Assembly: GCA_020638855.1 (NCBI GenBank)
Contig: JACKHT010000006.1
Location: 62,001-126,000, forward strand
DNA length: 64,000 bases
Source of the DNA: Planctomycetota bacterium
GTDB lineage: Bacteria > Planctomycetota > UBA1135 > GCA-002686595
Direction: 5' to 3'
The translations under genes were made by a program, and so were the position numbers. Under the pieces are notes generated by a model. The model was not told the DNA's origin, did no database searches, and worked only from the letters and a program-made list of their open reading frames with translations. Of the stretch, positions 44,369 through 55,321 are shown piece by piece; position 1 is the stretch's first letter, and the number at the start of each line of letters is the position of its first letter.

Positions 44369-46711
44369 ATGAACATCCCTACCCTTTCTGCGGCCAGCGC
44401 ATTGCTGCTGGCCTTCCCCGCTTTGGGCGCGCAACAAGCCACCGAGCTGTACCAAGGCCCTTTCGAGCGTATTGCCTCGTTCCCGGTTTTCCTGAACACC
44501 GATGTCGACAACGAAACCGTTGCCGAAATTGTCACCAGCGCTCTAGGTGGCCAGCTCTTGCTGTACACGGACTCCGCCATGGGCCGTCTGGGCTTCATCG
44601 ACATCGCCGATCCCCACAATCCAGAGCCGGGTGGCACGGTCGACCTGGGCGGAGAACCGACCTCGGTCACGGTCAAAGGCAACTACGCCCTGGTGTGCGT
44701 CAACACCAGCGCCGACTACGTGAACACCTCGGGCAACCTGGTGGTCATCGACGTGAACACCCACCAAATCGTGCAAACTTTGCCCCTGGGAGGCCAACCG
44801 GACTGCATCGACATCAGCCCCGATGGGCGCTATGCCGCCATTTGCATTGAGAATGAGCGTGACGAAGACCTCGGCAACGGCGAGCCGCCGCAGGCCCCGG
44901 CAGGGTACTTGGTCATCGCCGACCTGGTGGGCACTCCGGACCATTGGACCACCCGGACCGTGGACTTGACCGGCATCGCGGACCTGTACCCCGAGGATCC
45001 CGAACCCGAATTTGTGGACATCAACGCGCTCAACATCGCCGCGATCACCCTGCAGGAGAACAACCATTGCATTCTGGTCCGGCTTTCGACGGGAACGGTG
45101 CTCTATGACTTCTCGTGCGGGACCGTCGACTTAGACCAGATCGATACCAATGAGAACGACTTGATCGAGCCCACCAGCAGCTTGCAGTCCGTTCCGCGCG
45201 AACCCGATGCGATTGCGTGGACCTCACTGCTTACCCTGGCAACCGCCGATGAAGGCGACCTGTTCGGTGGCAGCCGCGGGTTCACGACCTGGACGCTTTG
45301 GGGCGCACCGCTGTTCCAAGCTGGCAACCAATACGTTCACTTTGCGATGGGCCTTGGGCACTATCCCGAAGACCGCTCGGAGAACAAGGGTAGCGAGCCC
45401 GAAGGCGTGGCGTACGCCCGCTACGGCGCCGATCGCTACTTGTTCGTGGGTAGCGAGCGTGCCAACATGGTCATCGTCTACCAGATGTGGGGTCTGCCTT
45501 GGCTCGCCAACCGCTTCCCGATCGCACTCCAAGTCTTGCCCACCGGAGTAGGTCCCGAGGGACTGCACACGATTCCCGAACGCAACCTGTTCGTGGTGGC
45601 CAACGAAGTCGACGATCGCGGTGCAGGCATCCGCTCGACGGTCATGATCTACGCCAAGACGGGTCACTCGAACTACCCGGACGTGGCCTCCAAGACCCGC
45701 GCCGATGGCACTCCGATTCCGTGGGCGGCGCTTTCCGGCTTGGCGGTGCGAGGGCAGAACAACCATGCCTATGCGGTGCACGACAATTTCTATCGCAAGA
45801 GCCGCATCTACGACATGCGCTTGTTCGCGGGGAACCGGCCCAGCGAGATTCGCGGAGAGTTGCCTTTGGTGGATAGCCAAGGCCTGCTGCTGGCAGCATT
45901 GACCGACCTCAAGGCGCAATTGCCCGGCACCCCCGATTTCGATCCGGCCGCTTCGATTGAAGCCGACGGCACCGTCAACCTCGACTTGGAAGGCATCGAT
46001 GTCGCTCCCGGAGGCCGCTTCTGGGTTGTTTCCGAAGGAGCGGGCAACCTCGACAACGGGGTGAGCGACCCGAATGATCGTCCCTTCGAGACCCCCAACC
46101 TGCTGGTTTTGGTCGAGGCCGATGGCACGATCGGGCGGGCCATCCTGCCCCCCCTGGCGATGACCCAGAACCAACTGCGCTTTGGGCTGGAAGGCGTGGC
46201 CCGGCGCGGCAGCGACCTGTACGTGGCCTTCCAAAGGGAGTGGAGCCAGGCTGGCGACGCCTCGGGCTTGGTCCGCATCGGTCGCTACGACCTCAAGGCC
46301 GATCAGTGGACGTTTGCCCACTACCCGTTGGATGCCGCGACTTCGCCCAATGGTGGCTGGGTCGGGCTGTCGGAAATCGTGCACCTGGGCGGTGCCGAGT
46401 TCGCAGTGATCGAGCGCGACAACCAAGTGGGCCCCGATGCTCGCATCAAGCGCATCTATCGCTTCTCGGTGGCTGGGGTGAGTTTCCAACCGGAAAGCCA
46501 AGTGGCGAACTTCCCGGTCCTGACCAAGCACTTGATCAGTGACTTGCTGGCCGCTGGCTTGTACGACAGCACCGGTGGTTTGGTGCCTGAGAAGCTCGAG
46601 GGTATGGCGCTCACTTCGGATGGCACGCTCTGGATTGTCAACGACAACGACGGCTTGGACGACAACAACGGGGAAACCCGTTTGGTGCGCGTGCCCGTAT
46701 CCGGCAAGTAG
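44369..46711 (+). CDS. Secreted phytase-like/choice-of-anchor-I beta-propeller protein
   Basis: The 780-residue protein has a signal peptide ending F-P-A-L-G-A. It reads as beta-propeller domains: an N-terminal part resembling choice-of-anchor-I proteins (G-F-I-D-I-A-D-P and V-V-I-D-V-N-T near residues 80-140) and a C-terminal part resembling esterase-like phytase domains (L-E-G-I-D-V-A-P-G-G-R-F-W-V, G-L-E-G-V-A-R-R). The C-terminal D-N-D-G-L-D-D-N-N segment may bind calcium. Such proteins may hydrolyse phosphoesters, but activity for this one is unproven. A strong terminator follows, shared with the convergent ZntB-like gene. Confidence 0.8.
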   Translation: MNIPTLSAASALLLAFPALGAQQATELYQGPFERIASFPVFLNTDVDNETVAEIVTSALGGQLLLYTDSAMGRLGFIDIADPHNPEPGGTVDLGGEPTSVTVKGNYALVCVNTSADYVNTSGNLVVIDVNTHQIVQTLPLGGQPDCIDISPDGRYAAICIENERDEDLGNGEPPQAPAGYLVIADLVGTPDHWTTRTVDLTGIADLYPEDPEPEFVDINALNIAAITLQENNHCILVRLSTGTVLYDFSCGTVDLDQIDTNENDLIEPTSSLQSVPREPDAIAWTSLLTLATADEGDLFGGSRGFTTWTLWGAPLFQAGNQYVHFAMGLGHYPEDRSENKGSEPEGVAYARYGADRYLFVGSERANMVIVYQMWGLPWLANRFPIALQVLPTGVGPEGLHTIPERNLFVVANEVDDRGAGIRSTVMIYAKTGHSNYPDVASKTRADGTPIPWAALSGLAVRGQNNHAYAVHDNFYRKSRIYDMRLFAGNRPSEIRGELPLVDSQGLLLAALTDLKAQLPGTPDFDPAASIEADGTVNLDLEGIDVAPGGRFWVVSEGAGNLDNGVSDPNDRPFETPNLLVLVEADGTIGRAILPPLAMTQNQLRFGLEGVARRGSDLYVAFQREWSQAGDASGLVRIGRYDLKADQWTFAHYPLDAATSPNGGWVGLSEIVHLGGAEFAVIERDNQVGPDARIKRIYRFSVAGVSFQPESQVANFPVLTKHLISDLLAAGLYDSTGGLVPEKLEGMALTSDGTLWIVNDNDGLDDNNGETRLVRVPVSGK

Positions 46712-46727
46712 GCGTTTCCTATAGGCG

Positions 46728-46758
46728 CGGGGCCCCAGGTTGGTCGCCTGGGGCCCCG
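46728..46758. terminator. Bidirectional hairpin between convergent genes
   Basis: CGGGGCCCCAGG and CCTGGGGCCCCG form a perfect 12-bp stem around a seven-base loop. It lies between the stops at 46711 and 46780. The lack of a long T tract makes strength uncertain. Confidence 0.7.
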
Positions 46759-46779
46759 TGCCATTGGAGGCGCTGGAGT

Positions 46780-47769
46780 CTACAACCACTTCAGCTTCCG
46801 GAAGGCTGCGAGTTGCAACACGACGATCGCGCACAAGATGCCGATGAAGAGCGCAAAGGCGTGTGGGTTTTCGGCGCCGGGGATGCCCCCCACGTTGATC
46901 CCGAGCAAACCGGTGAAGAAGCCCAGCGGCAAGAAGATCGCTGCGATGATCGACAGGACGTACATGCGCTTGTTCATCTGATCGGATAGCCGGTTGACCA
47001 GTTCCTCTTGGGTGACGACTGCTCGGTCGCGGACGGCCTCCAGATCTTCGAGGTTGCGGATGAGGTGGTCACCGACTTCGCGCAGGTGCGCTCGGTCACG
47101 CTCCTCCAGCCACGAAACCTTCTCCAATTGCAAGCGAAGGAGAGCTTCGCGCTGGGGGGCGAGAAACTTGCGAAGACCAATGGTTTGCCGGCGCAGGGCG
47201 GAGAGCTGCGAGCGAAGGTCATAGCTTTCCGCGTCGAGGACCGCTTCTTCGAGCTCGGCCATGCGCTCTTCGGTTTGTTCGACCACGTCACCCACCCGAG
47301 AGGTCAGTTTGTCACAGAGTTCGATCAGGAAATCGGGGCAATCGACGGGACCTTTGCCCAGATGCAGTTCCTCCACCAAGTCGCGCACCGAGTACAGCAC
47401 GCGGCGGCGGGTCGTGATGATGCGCTGACCGTCGATCCACAGGCGCAGCGCCACCATGTCTTCGGGCTCCGACCCGGGGTTGCGGTTGGCGCCGCGTAGC
47501 GAGATCAACAGTCCATCACCGATCGGGGTCACCCGCGGCCGAGTGTCCTCCGCGATCAGGGCTTCGGCGACGAGCTCATCGAGCCCACTTTCTTCGGCCA
47601 ACCACTGTTGCGAATGGGCATCGGAATAATCCAAGTGAAGCCACAGCACCCCGGCTTCCGGTTGCCACTGGCGCACCCCTTCCCAATCCAACTCCTTGGC
47701 GGCACCTTGGCCATCGAGCCGGAGGGCATGGATCAAACCTTGTTGGCTCGGGGCGGGGTCTTGGGACAT
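46780..47769 (-). CDS. CorA-like divalent metal transporter, ZntB group
   Basis: The 329-residue protein has a long cytoplasmic N-terminal part (to about 270) with coiled coil and two C-terminal membrane segments, the CorA plan. The pore signature is G-L-L-G-I-N-V-G-G-I-P-G rather than the G-M-N of magnesium CorA, which points to the ZntB zinc-transport group. The N-terminal domain begins with L-W-L-H-L-D-Y-S near residue 42, a ZntB trait. It is thought to work as a pentamer. Metal choice is inference. Confidence 0.88.
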   Translation of the reverse strand: MSQDPAPSQQGLIHALRLDGQGAAKELDWEGVRQWQPEAGVLWLHLDYSDAHSQQWLAEESGLDELVAEALIAEDTRPRVTPIGDGLLISLRGANRNPGSEPEDMVALRLWIDGQRIITTRRRVLYSVRDLVEELHLGKGPVDCPDFLIELCDKLTSRVGDVVEQTEERMAELEEAVLDAESYDLRSQLSALRRQTIGLRKFLAPQREALLRLQLEKVSWLEERDRAHLREVGDHLIRNLEDLEAVRDRAVVTQEELVNRLSDQMNKRMYVLSIIAAIFLPLGFFTGLLGINVGGIPGAENPHAFALFIGILCAIVVLQLAAFRKLKWL

Positions 47770-47985
47770 GGGCGATTCCAGCTGGATCGGGGGGGAATGG
47801 TAGGCACCTTACGGGGTCCCGCCCGCCAGCCCTAGGCGAGATTCGGTAGGTCCTTGCCTCGCTCCCGCCCATGCGAATGGCACCTCGCTGGAACGGATGG
47901 TGCCCTCGCTTCCGAGTAGGTTGCATGGGCGCCCTCGCCTGTTTGCTACAAGGTAAGCCCAGCCATCCCCCAGATCATCGATTCC

Positions 47986-48681
47986 ATGACCCCCACCCAC
48001 TCCGAAAAGCACCGAACCCATCGTGTGGGCTGGCTACGTGCCGCCGTATTGGGCGCCAACGACGGCATCGTTTCAACCGCCAGTTTGATCCTGGGGGTTG
48101 CGGCCGCCGAAGGCACTTCCTCGGCGATCCTCGTGGCTGGAGTCGCCGGGTTGGTGGCGGGAGCCATGTCGATGGCTGCGGGTGAGTTCGTCTCCGTAAG
48201 TTCCCAGGCAGACACCGAGGGCGCGGACTTGGCGCGCGAGCGCAAAGAGTTGGCGGAAGACCCGATCCACGAAACCGAGGAACTGACCCAGATCTACATG
48301 AAGCGTGGGCTGGACCGGGAATTGGCCGGCGCGGTCGCGACCAAGCTGATGGCATTCGATGCGCTGGGATCCCATGCACGCGACGAACTGGGAATCTCCG
48401 AAAGCCTGGCCGCTCGCCCCGTCCAGGCCGCTTTCGCTTCGGCGGGCACGTTTGCGGTGGGAGCTGCCTTGCCGCTCTTGATTGTGATCTTGGCTCCGGC
48501 GGACTCGCTCAAATGGAGCATCCCTGCGAGCGCCCTCGCCTCGTTGATGCTGCTTGGCGCCATTTCCGGTAAGGCTGGTGGCGCTTCGCCTTGGAAGGCG
48601 TCACTCCGGGTGACGTTTTGGGGTGCACTCGCGATGGCCTTGACGGCGGGTGTCGGTTCGCTCTTCGGCATCCAAGCCTAG
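47986..48681 (+). CDS. VIT1/CCC1 family iron or manganese transporter
   Basis: The 231-residue membrane protein starts with the family segment V-L-G-A-N-D-G-I-V-S-T-A-S-L and has the long cytoplasmic loop with E-x-x-x-E patterns between the second and third membrane segments (R-K-E-L-A-E-D-P). Five hydrophobic segments fit the family. Eukaryotic relatives move Fe2+ or Mn2+ into vacuoles; bacterial ones export these metals. TACAAG at 47945 is a possible -10, with a leader of about 35 nt. Confidence 0.88.
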   Translation: MTPTHSEKHRTHRVGWLRAAVLGANDGIVSTASLILGVAAAEGTSSAILVAGVAGLVAGAMSMAAGEFVSVSSQADTEGADLARERKELAEDPIHETEELTQIYMKRGLDRELAGAVATKLMAFDALGSHARDELGISESLAARPVQAAFASAGTFAVGAALPLLIVILAPADSLKWSIPASALASLMLLGAISGKAGGASPWKASLRVTFWGALAMALTAGVGSLFGIQA

Positions 48682-49173
48682 GGATACAGAAGCTCGGGCC
48701 GGGCGGAAGCCGGGCGGCAATCTGCGAAGGAATCGGGGCGAGAATCGCGCTCGCCCTCCAACCCGGCAATCGGTTGGCGCAGTTGGCGGTTCTCTTCGGC
48801 CAACCCCGGGGCAAGCTCATTCGATGCGGGGCGGGGCTTCCGACCTGGACGAAGGACGTGAACTCCGGTCAAGTACACACCCAAGAAGTGCAAGGTCTTG
48901 ACAGAGGCCGACCGTACATCTCCATGGAGGTTCCAGTATTCGATCGCGTAGATCCGATCGGACTTGATTACCGAACCAACCCTTGCCAAAGGGTGTCCAC
49001 TTCTTGTTGAGCAAGACCCCGCGGCGATTCCGAATCGACGCTTCGATCCTGGCGGAATCCAAACTGCCAGCCACAAAGCGCAGAAGCACCCCAAGCGAGG
49101 TCAGGGTGAGGAGGAACCAGAAGTTGTCCTTGGCGGAAAGGGCATCCCTCGCTTTGGGGCATCCATTCGAAGC
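48678..49173 (-). pseudogene. Frameshifted relic of an unknown protein
   Basis: Two overlapping minus-strand frames read as one protein. The first runs from 49173 (no start codon; a TGA precedes it). It reads a hydrophobic segment F-W-F-L-L-T-L-T-S-L-G-V-L-L, then R-R-G-V-L-L-N-K-K-W-T-P-F-G-K-G-W-F-G. The second continues K-S-D-R-I-Y-A-I-E-Y-W-N-L-H-G-D-V and V-K-T-x-x-F-L-G-V-Y-L-T before stopping at 48678. Dropping one base near 48965 joins them. The join motif recalls small membrane proteins with an [F-G]-K-G-W-F-G-x-K-S-D-R-I-Y segment. Both the missing start and the frame break argue for decay; a sequencing error would explain only the latter. Confidence 0.55.
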
Positions 49174-49432
49174 TCATCGATGTCCATAGGGGAAGCGATG
49201 GGGCTCCGCTTGGGTCCTTGGTGGGCCCCGGGGACAGGGTAGGCCAGACCCGGTGCACCAATCATAGACGCAGGCCACACCCGCCATAACTTTTGACGGC
49301 CCCCTACCATAAGCCCAGGTTATGCTGCGATTGTCGCGACCAACCTCGCCCCCCAATGGGCCCGGTTGAACGCCCTCAACCTTCCATCTGCCCATGAACC
49401 CCTGCGGCGGCCTGGTCCCGCCCCAAAGCCAC

Positions 49433-50587
49433 ATGAACACGCTGACTGATTCCGAAGAGTGCCCCCTGCCCCTCCCGGCCGTGACCTCCCACCAACCTGC
49501 CCGCACCTACCCGCTCGGCCGCCCGGCGACGCTGTTGGGCGTGATGGCGCTGGTGGGGATGGCACTGCCCAACCAAGCCTCGGCCCAAGGCTGCATCGCG
49601 GGGCGGGCCAGTTCCCCCATGCTGGGAGCCGAAACGAGCGGCTACCTGCCGGAAGGTGGCTTTGAATTCTCGCTCAACTACCGCTACCTGAAGTCGTTCC
49701 GCCACTTCGTGGGCACCACCGAGCAGGTCCAACGCTATGAGGAAGGCAGTCAAGTCATCAACCACGTGCACTTGATGGACCTCGGTTTGACCTATGGCCT
49801 GGACGAGCAAGACTCGATCAGCATCAACATCCCCTTCCTGGCAGCGGAACGGTCCCAAGCCATTCGAGTCGATGGCGACTACATCGATGAGCGCAACGAA
49901 ACCAGTGCCCGGGGCATGGGTGACCTGCGAGTGACCTACCGCCGCTGGTTGATGGAGACCAAGAGCCACCCGGACACCAACGTACAGGTCGGCCTAGGCA
50001 TCAAACTACCCACCGGCTCCCCCAACGAAGTGGCGGTCTTCCGCGTGGACGACGGCATGGGAGGTACCGAGCCGGTGGTCCGGACGGCCGACCAATCGAT
50101 CCAACCTGGCGATGGGGGCTTCGGCTTCCTGATCGACGTGAACGCGTTCACCACCATGGGAGCCTTCACGCCCTACGCCAGCGGTTCGTACCTGTTCAAC
50201 CCGGAGGGTACCAACGGCGTGCAAACCTTCCGCAGTCGGGCCAGCGAGGCCATCATGTCGATCGCCGATCAGTACTCGGCCCGCGCCGGGGTGAACTACT
50301 CGTTCGAGAGCCTGCCGAACTTGACTGTAGGCTTGGGTGGCCGCATCGACGGGGTGCCGGTCCACGACCTGCTCGGAGATAGCTCGGGCTTCCGCCGTCC
50401 GGGCTACGCGGTCGCGGTAGAACCCTCGCTGGCCTACACCAGCGGGCGCCACACTTTCACCATGAGCGTTCCGTGGTCGGTTCAGCGCAACCGGCAGCAA
50501 AGTGTCACCGACAAGATCGACGATCGCCATGGCGACGCAGCATTTGCCGATTGGATGCTGCTCTTGGGCTGGACAGTTCGATTCTAG
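49433..50587 (+). CDS. Outer-membrane beta-barrel-like protein
   Basis: The 384-residue protein has a signal peptide with a long N-terminal region, ending N-Q-A-S-A-Q. The mature part alternates polar and hydrophobic residues as in a beta barrel (F-E-F-S-L-N-Y-R-Y, I-S-I-N-I-P-F, T-F-T-M-S-V-P-W). It ends W-T-V-R-F, with the terminal Phe typical of outer membrane proteins. Many such proteins are annotated as transporters or porins of unknown substrate. Two starts are possible; 49433 gives a shorter leader than 49394. The LysR gene lies convergent just beyond. Confidence 0.75.
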   Translation: MNTLTDSEECPLPLPAVTSHQPARTYPLGRPATLLGVMALVGMALPNQASAQGCIAGRASSPMLGAETSGYLPEGGFEFSLNYRYLKSFRHFVGTTEQVQRYEEGSQVINHVHLMDLGLTYGLDEQDSISINIPFLAAERSQAIRVDGDYIDERNETSARGMGDLRVTYRRWLMETKSHPDTNVQVGLGIKLPTGSPNEVAVFRVDDGMGGTEPVVRTADQSIQPGDGGFGFLIDVNAFTTMGAFTPYASGSYLFNPEGTNGVQTFRSRASEAIMSIADQYSARAGVNYSFESLPNLTVGLGGRIDGVPVHDLLGDSSGFRRPGYAVAVEPSLAYTSGRHTFTMSVPWSVQRNRQQSVTDKIDDRHGDAAFADWMLLLGWTVRF

Positions 50588-50612
50588 GAGAGAAGCCCCA
50601 ACGCCTCGGCCA

Positions 50613-51596
50613 TCAACCCTGCTTGGGTTGCTTGCCGGGGCGTCGGGCTGCCGATGGCTTGGCTTTGGGCTTGGGCTTGGTCTTCGACTGTGGCTGGGCC
50701 CCAACGGCTTCACGCAGGTAGTCGCTGAATACCTTGGCGGGAGCGCTGTCAACTTCGTTGGCGGGTCGGATGATGCCAAACTCGAATTGGCAGCCCCAAC
50801 CGTCCAGGGGAACGGCCCTCAGATTCAAGTTGTGGCGACCTTCGAGCACGACCTTGGGCATCAAAGTGCACAAACCGCCCTCCGCCACCGTCGCAAGCAA
50901 GGCTTCGACCGTGTCAACTTCCAGAGCAATCTTGGGGATGACGCGTGCTCGGCGGAAGGCGGCGTTGGACTCTTGCCGCAACACGTAGCTTTCCGGGAGC
51001 ACCACCAGCCGCTCTTCGCCCACCTGGGCGGCGGTGACGCTGCGCTTGTGTGCAAATGCGCCATCGGGTGGGGTCAAAAGGACCAATTCGTCGGTCCGTA
51101 GAACCTCGTATTGGAGGTTGGGAGAAGCGTGCGAGAGGATGCCCACACCCAAGTCGCAGCGTCCGTTCTCGACGTGAATCTCCAAATCGTCCGCAGACTC
51201 TTCGAAGAGCGTGATGGCCATTCCCGGATGTTCGCGCGCGATACGGCCCAGGACAGGAGGGATCCAAGGAACGTTGAGCGGGGGGATGACCACCATCGAA
51301 AGATGGCCCGCCGCCAAGTCTTCCGTGTCTTGAACGGCTTGGCAGGCGTCGTTGAGTTTTTGCAAAACCAACGCCGCGCGCTCGCGAAACGAACGCCCGG
51401 CAGGGGTGAGCGCGACGCGGGGCCCAAGACGGCTGAAGAGTTGGGCTCCGACAGCGGCCTCGAGTTCCTTGACCTGAATCGAAACGCTGGGTTGGGTGAT
51501 GCTCAGTCGTTCCGCGGCTCGGGTGAAGTTCTCGGTTTCCGCAACCACCAAAAAGGTTCTTAGGTGGCGCAGTTCGATGTGGGAGGCATCTCTCAT
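50613..51596 (-). CDS. LysR-family transcriptional regulator with basic Pro-rich tail
   Basis: The 327-residue protein starts with the winged helix-turn-helix (R-H-L-R-T-F-L-V-V-A-E and A-A-E-R-L-S-I-T-Q-P-S-V-S, residues about 10-40), followed by the inducer-binding domain (about 90-295). It ends in a Lys/Pro-rich tail of about 25 residues that is not typical of the family and could contact DNA. The start region carries a 14-bp tandem duplication that contains the ATG. I chose 51596 because the helix-turn-helix follows directly. Its target genes are unknown; the convergent outer-membrane gene shares no promoter with it. Confidence 0.88.
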   Translation of the reverse strand: MRDASHIELRHLRTFLVVAETENFTRAAERLSITQPSVSIQVKELEAAVGAQLFSRLGPRVALTPAGRSFRERAALVLQKLNDACQAVQDTEDLAAGHLSMVVIPPLNVPWIPPVLGRIAREHPGMAITLFEESADDLEIHVENGRCDLGVGILSHASPNLQYEVLRTDELVLLTPPDGAFAHKRSVTAAQVGEERLVVLPESYVLRQESNAAFRRARVIPKIALEVDTVEALLATVAEGGLCTLMPKVVLEGRHNLNLRAVPLDGWGCQFEFGIIRPANEVDSAPAKVFSDYLREAVGAQPQSKTKPKPKAKPSAARRPGKQPKQG

Positions 51597-51614
51597 GAAA
51601 CATCTCTCATGAAA
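51587..51614 (-). repeat. 14-bp tandem duplication at the LysR start
   Basis: CATCTCTCATGAAA occurs twice in tandem (51587-51600 and 51601-51614). On the coding strand it creates repeated ATGAGAGATG strings, so there are several potential ATGs in different frames. The copy nearest the gene holds the chosen start. Confidence 0.85.
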
Positions 51615-51878
51615 CAGGGAAGAGCTGAGCTCTCCGCTCAGATGGGTACGAATCGGGGGATCCCGTTCCTGCCAGGATCTTGGCTGGAACGGGCCCATGG
51701 TAGCATTCCAAGCTCCACCTACCGCGCCCCTCGAACCCCATACCCTCAACTGGATTGGGAAACTGGATTGGGAGACCCAACTGGATTGGTAAAACGGATG
51801 AGTCGCGTGGATTGGGCTATCGACCCCGACAGAGGGTTCCCAGATAGGTCCTTTGGACCGAAAGCGCGCCGATGGGGG

Positions 51879-51884
51879 TACAAT
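51879..51884 (+). promoter_or_regulatory. Possible -10 element (TACAAT) of the lipoprotein gene at 51959
   Basis: GGGGGTACAATTCAGG lies 75 nt before the ATG. It shares GGGTACAAT with the upstream regions of 10449 and 56488. No consensus -35 is visible. Confidence 0.4.
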
Positions 51885-51958
51885 TCAGGGGTCGTGGCCA
51901 ACATTTGGCGCCCGGCAGCGTTTTGTTTGTGCCCGCACCTCTGCTGGCCCCATCCACC

Positions 51959-52690
51959 ATGCGGTTCCAACCTTTCACCCCTTGGCTTCCTTGGTTTTGC
52001 GCACTCGTGGTCGGGTGTGCTCGCCCTGCCTCCACAGACCTGGAATTGGGGGGCGATGCGCGCCCGTCGCCTACGCCGAACCTGGAAATCCAAGTTGAGG
52101 CTCAACCCGCTGCGTTGGTTGCCCCCGAAGGTGAACCGGTTCGCGTCGATCGCTCCTTCGCAGCAAAAACCAAGGAGCCCATCGTGCTAGGTCCTTCCGA
52201 GCCGGAAACCTGGCCGGATCTCGCCTGCAACGACTTGGCCCGGTTGGCCCAGCGAGTCCAGGGTCCACTGTACTTGGAAGGCTACCTGGCAAAACAGGAT
52301 GCCACCGAGGAAGAGCTCTTGCGCTTCCACCTGGGCCGCTCGATGCGAGATGTTCACCGCCTCGCCAGGGACTTGAATGCCGCGCTGCAAGGGGTGGGCG
52401 TCACCCACAACATTTGGGGCGACACCCCCGCCCGGGCAGCCTACGTAGGCGGCATGGCGGTGGACAAAGACACGATTCCGGGGCTGGAAGTAGAGATGCG
52501 CTTCCTGTACGAGGAGTTGGAACGCGCCTGGCAAAACTCGCTGGCGGGGATCCGGGCCACACCCAAGGCGCTCTGGAACAGCCAATACCTGGGGCAGGAT
52601 GCCGCTGGCATCGCCTACGCCCAGTGGTACCTAGACCGCGCCCTCAACAAACAGCGTGGGGAAGAAGGCCTCCAGGGCGTGTTGATGTGA
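51959..52690 (+). CDS. Lipoprotein of unknown family, possibly cut short
   Basis: The 243-residue protein begins with a lipoprotein signal ending V-V-G-C. It is rich in Pro and Glu at first, then helical, with L-A-R-L-A-Q-R-V-Q-G-P-L-Y and a segment G-L-E-V-E-M-R-F-L-Y-E-E-L. I do not recognise a family. After the TGA at 52688-52690 the same frame stays open to 52933 and reads sensibly (D-L-E-A-E-R-A-W-V-G-R-R-A-A-W-W), and a neighbouring frame from 52676 reads V-D-V-K-R-T-Q-L-E-L-G-E-L. The gene may therefore be longer and disrupted by frame errors, or the region is a decayed extension. A longer upstream frame adds low-complexity residues. Confidence 0.6.
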   Translation: MRFQPFTPWLPWFCALVVGCARPASTDLELGGDARPSPTPNLEIQVEAQPAALVAPEGEPVRVDRSFAAKTKEPIVLGPSEPETWPDLACNDLARLAQRVQGPLYLEGYLAKQDATEEELLRFHLGRSMRDVHRLARDLNAALQGVGVTHNIWGDTPARAAYVGGMAVDKDTIPGLEVEMRFLYEELERAWQNSLAGIRATPKALWNSQYLGQDAAGIAYAQWYLDRALNKQRGEEGLQGVLM

Positions 52691-52898
52691 AGCGGACCCA
52701 ACTCGAGCTCGGAGAGCTCGACAGCACCGGGGTTCAAGGTTCCGAGTCAGTTGATCCTAGACCTGGAGGCCGAAAGGGCCTGGGTCGGACGGCGCGCCGC
52801 ATGGTGGGATCGCCAAAGGGAACTGGCTCGGTCCCATGACCTGAGCCAGCCCATCTTGGCTTGCCAAATGGTTCCGGAGAACGCCCCCGCGGGCTCGC

Positions 52899-55142
<2,244 letters not shown>

Positions 55143-55321
55143 GGTGCGAGCTTGGGTTGGGGGCTGGAGCCCCGTATGCAGGAGGGCGTCGAGGATAGGT
55201 ATCGGCCCCCCTGGGGGCCACCCCCCGGACCGCCCGGAAGGCCAAAAACCGACGCGGGCGCGCATCCCCGAAGGAATCCGCGCCCGCGCTCGATGCCCCC
55301 CACCGGGCTTCGGTCGGCCGT

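Noticed and set aside
45224..46834. Long minus-strand open frame of 536 codons
   Set aside because: It is a shadow of the phytase-like gene caused by high GC.
52688..52690. A third in-frame TGA with open frame beyond, considered as another selenocysteine codon
   Set aside because: The context is M-U-S-G-P, with no reason to expect Cys there, and frame errors explain the continuation better.
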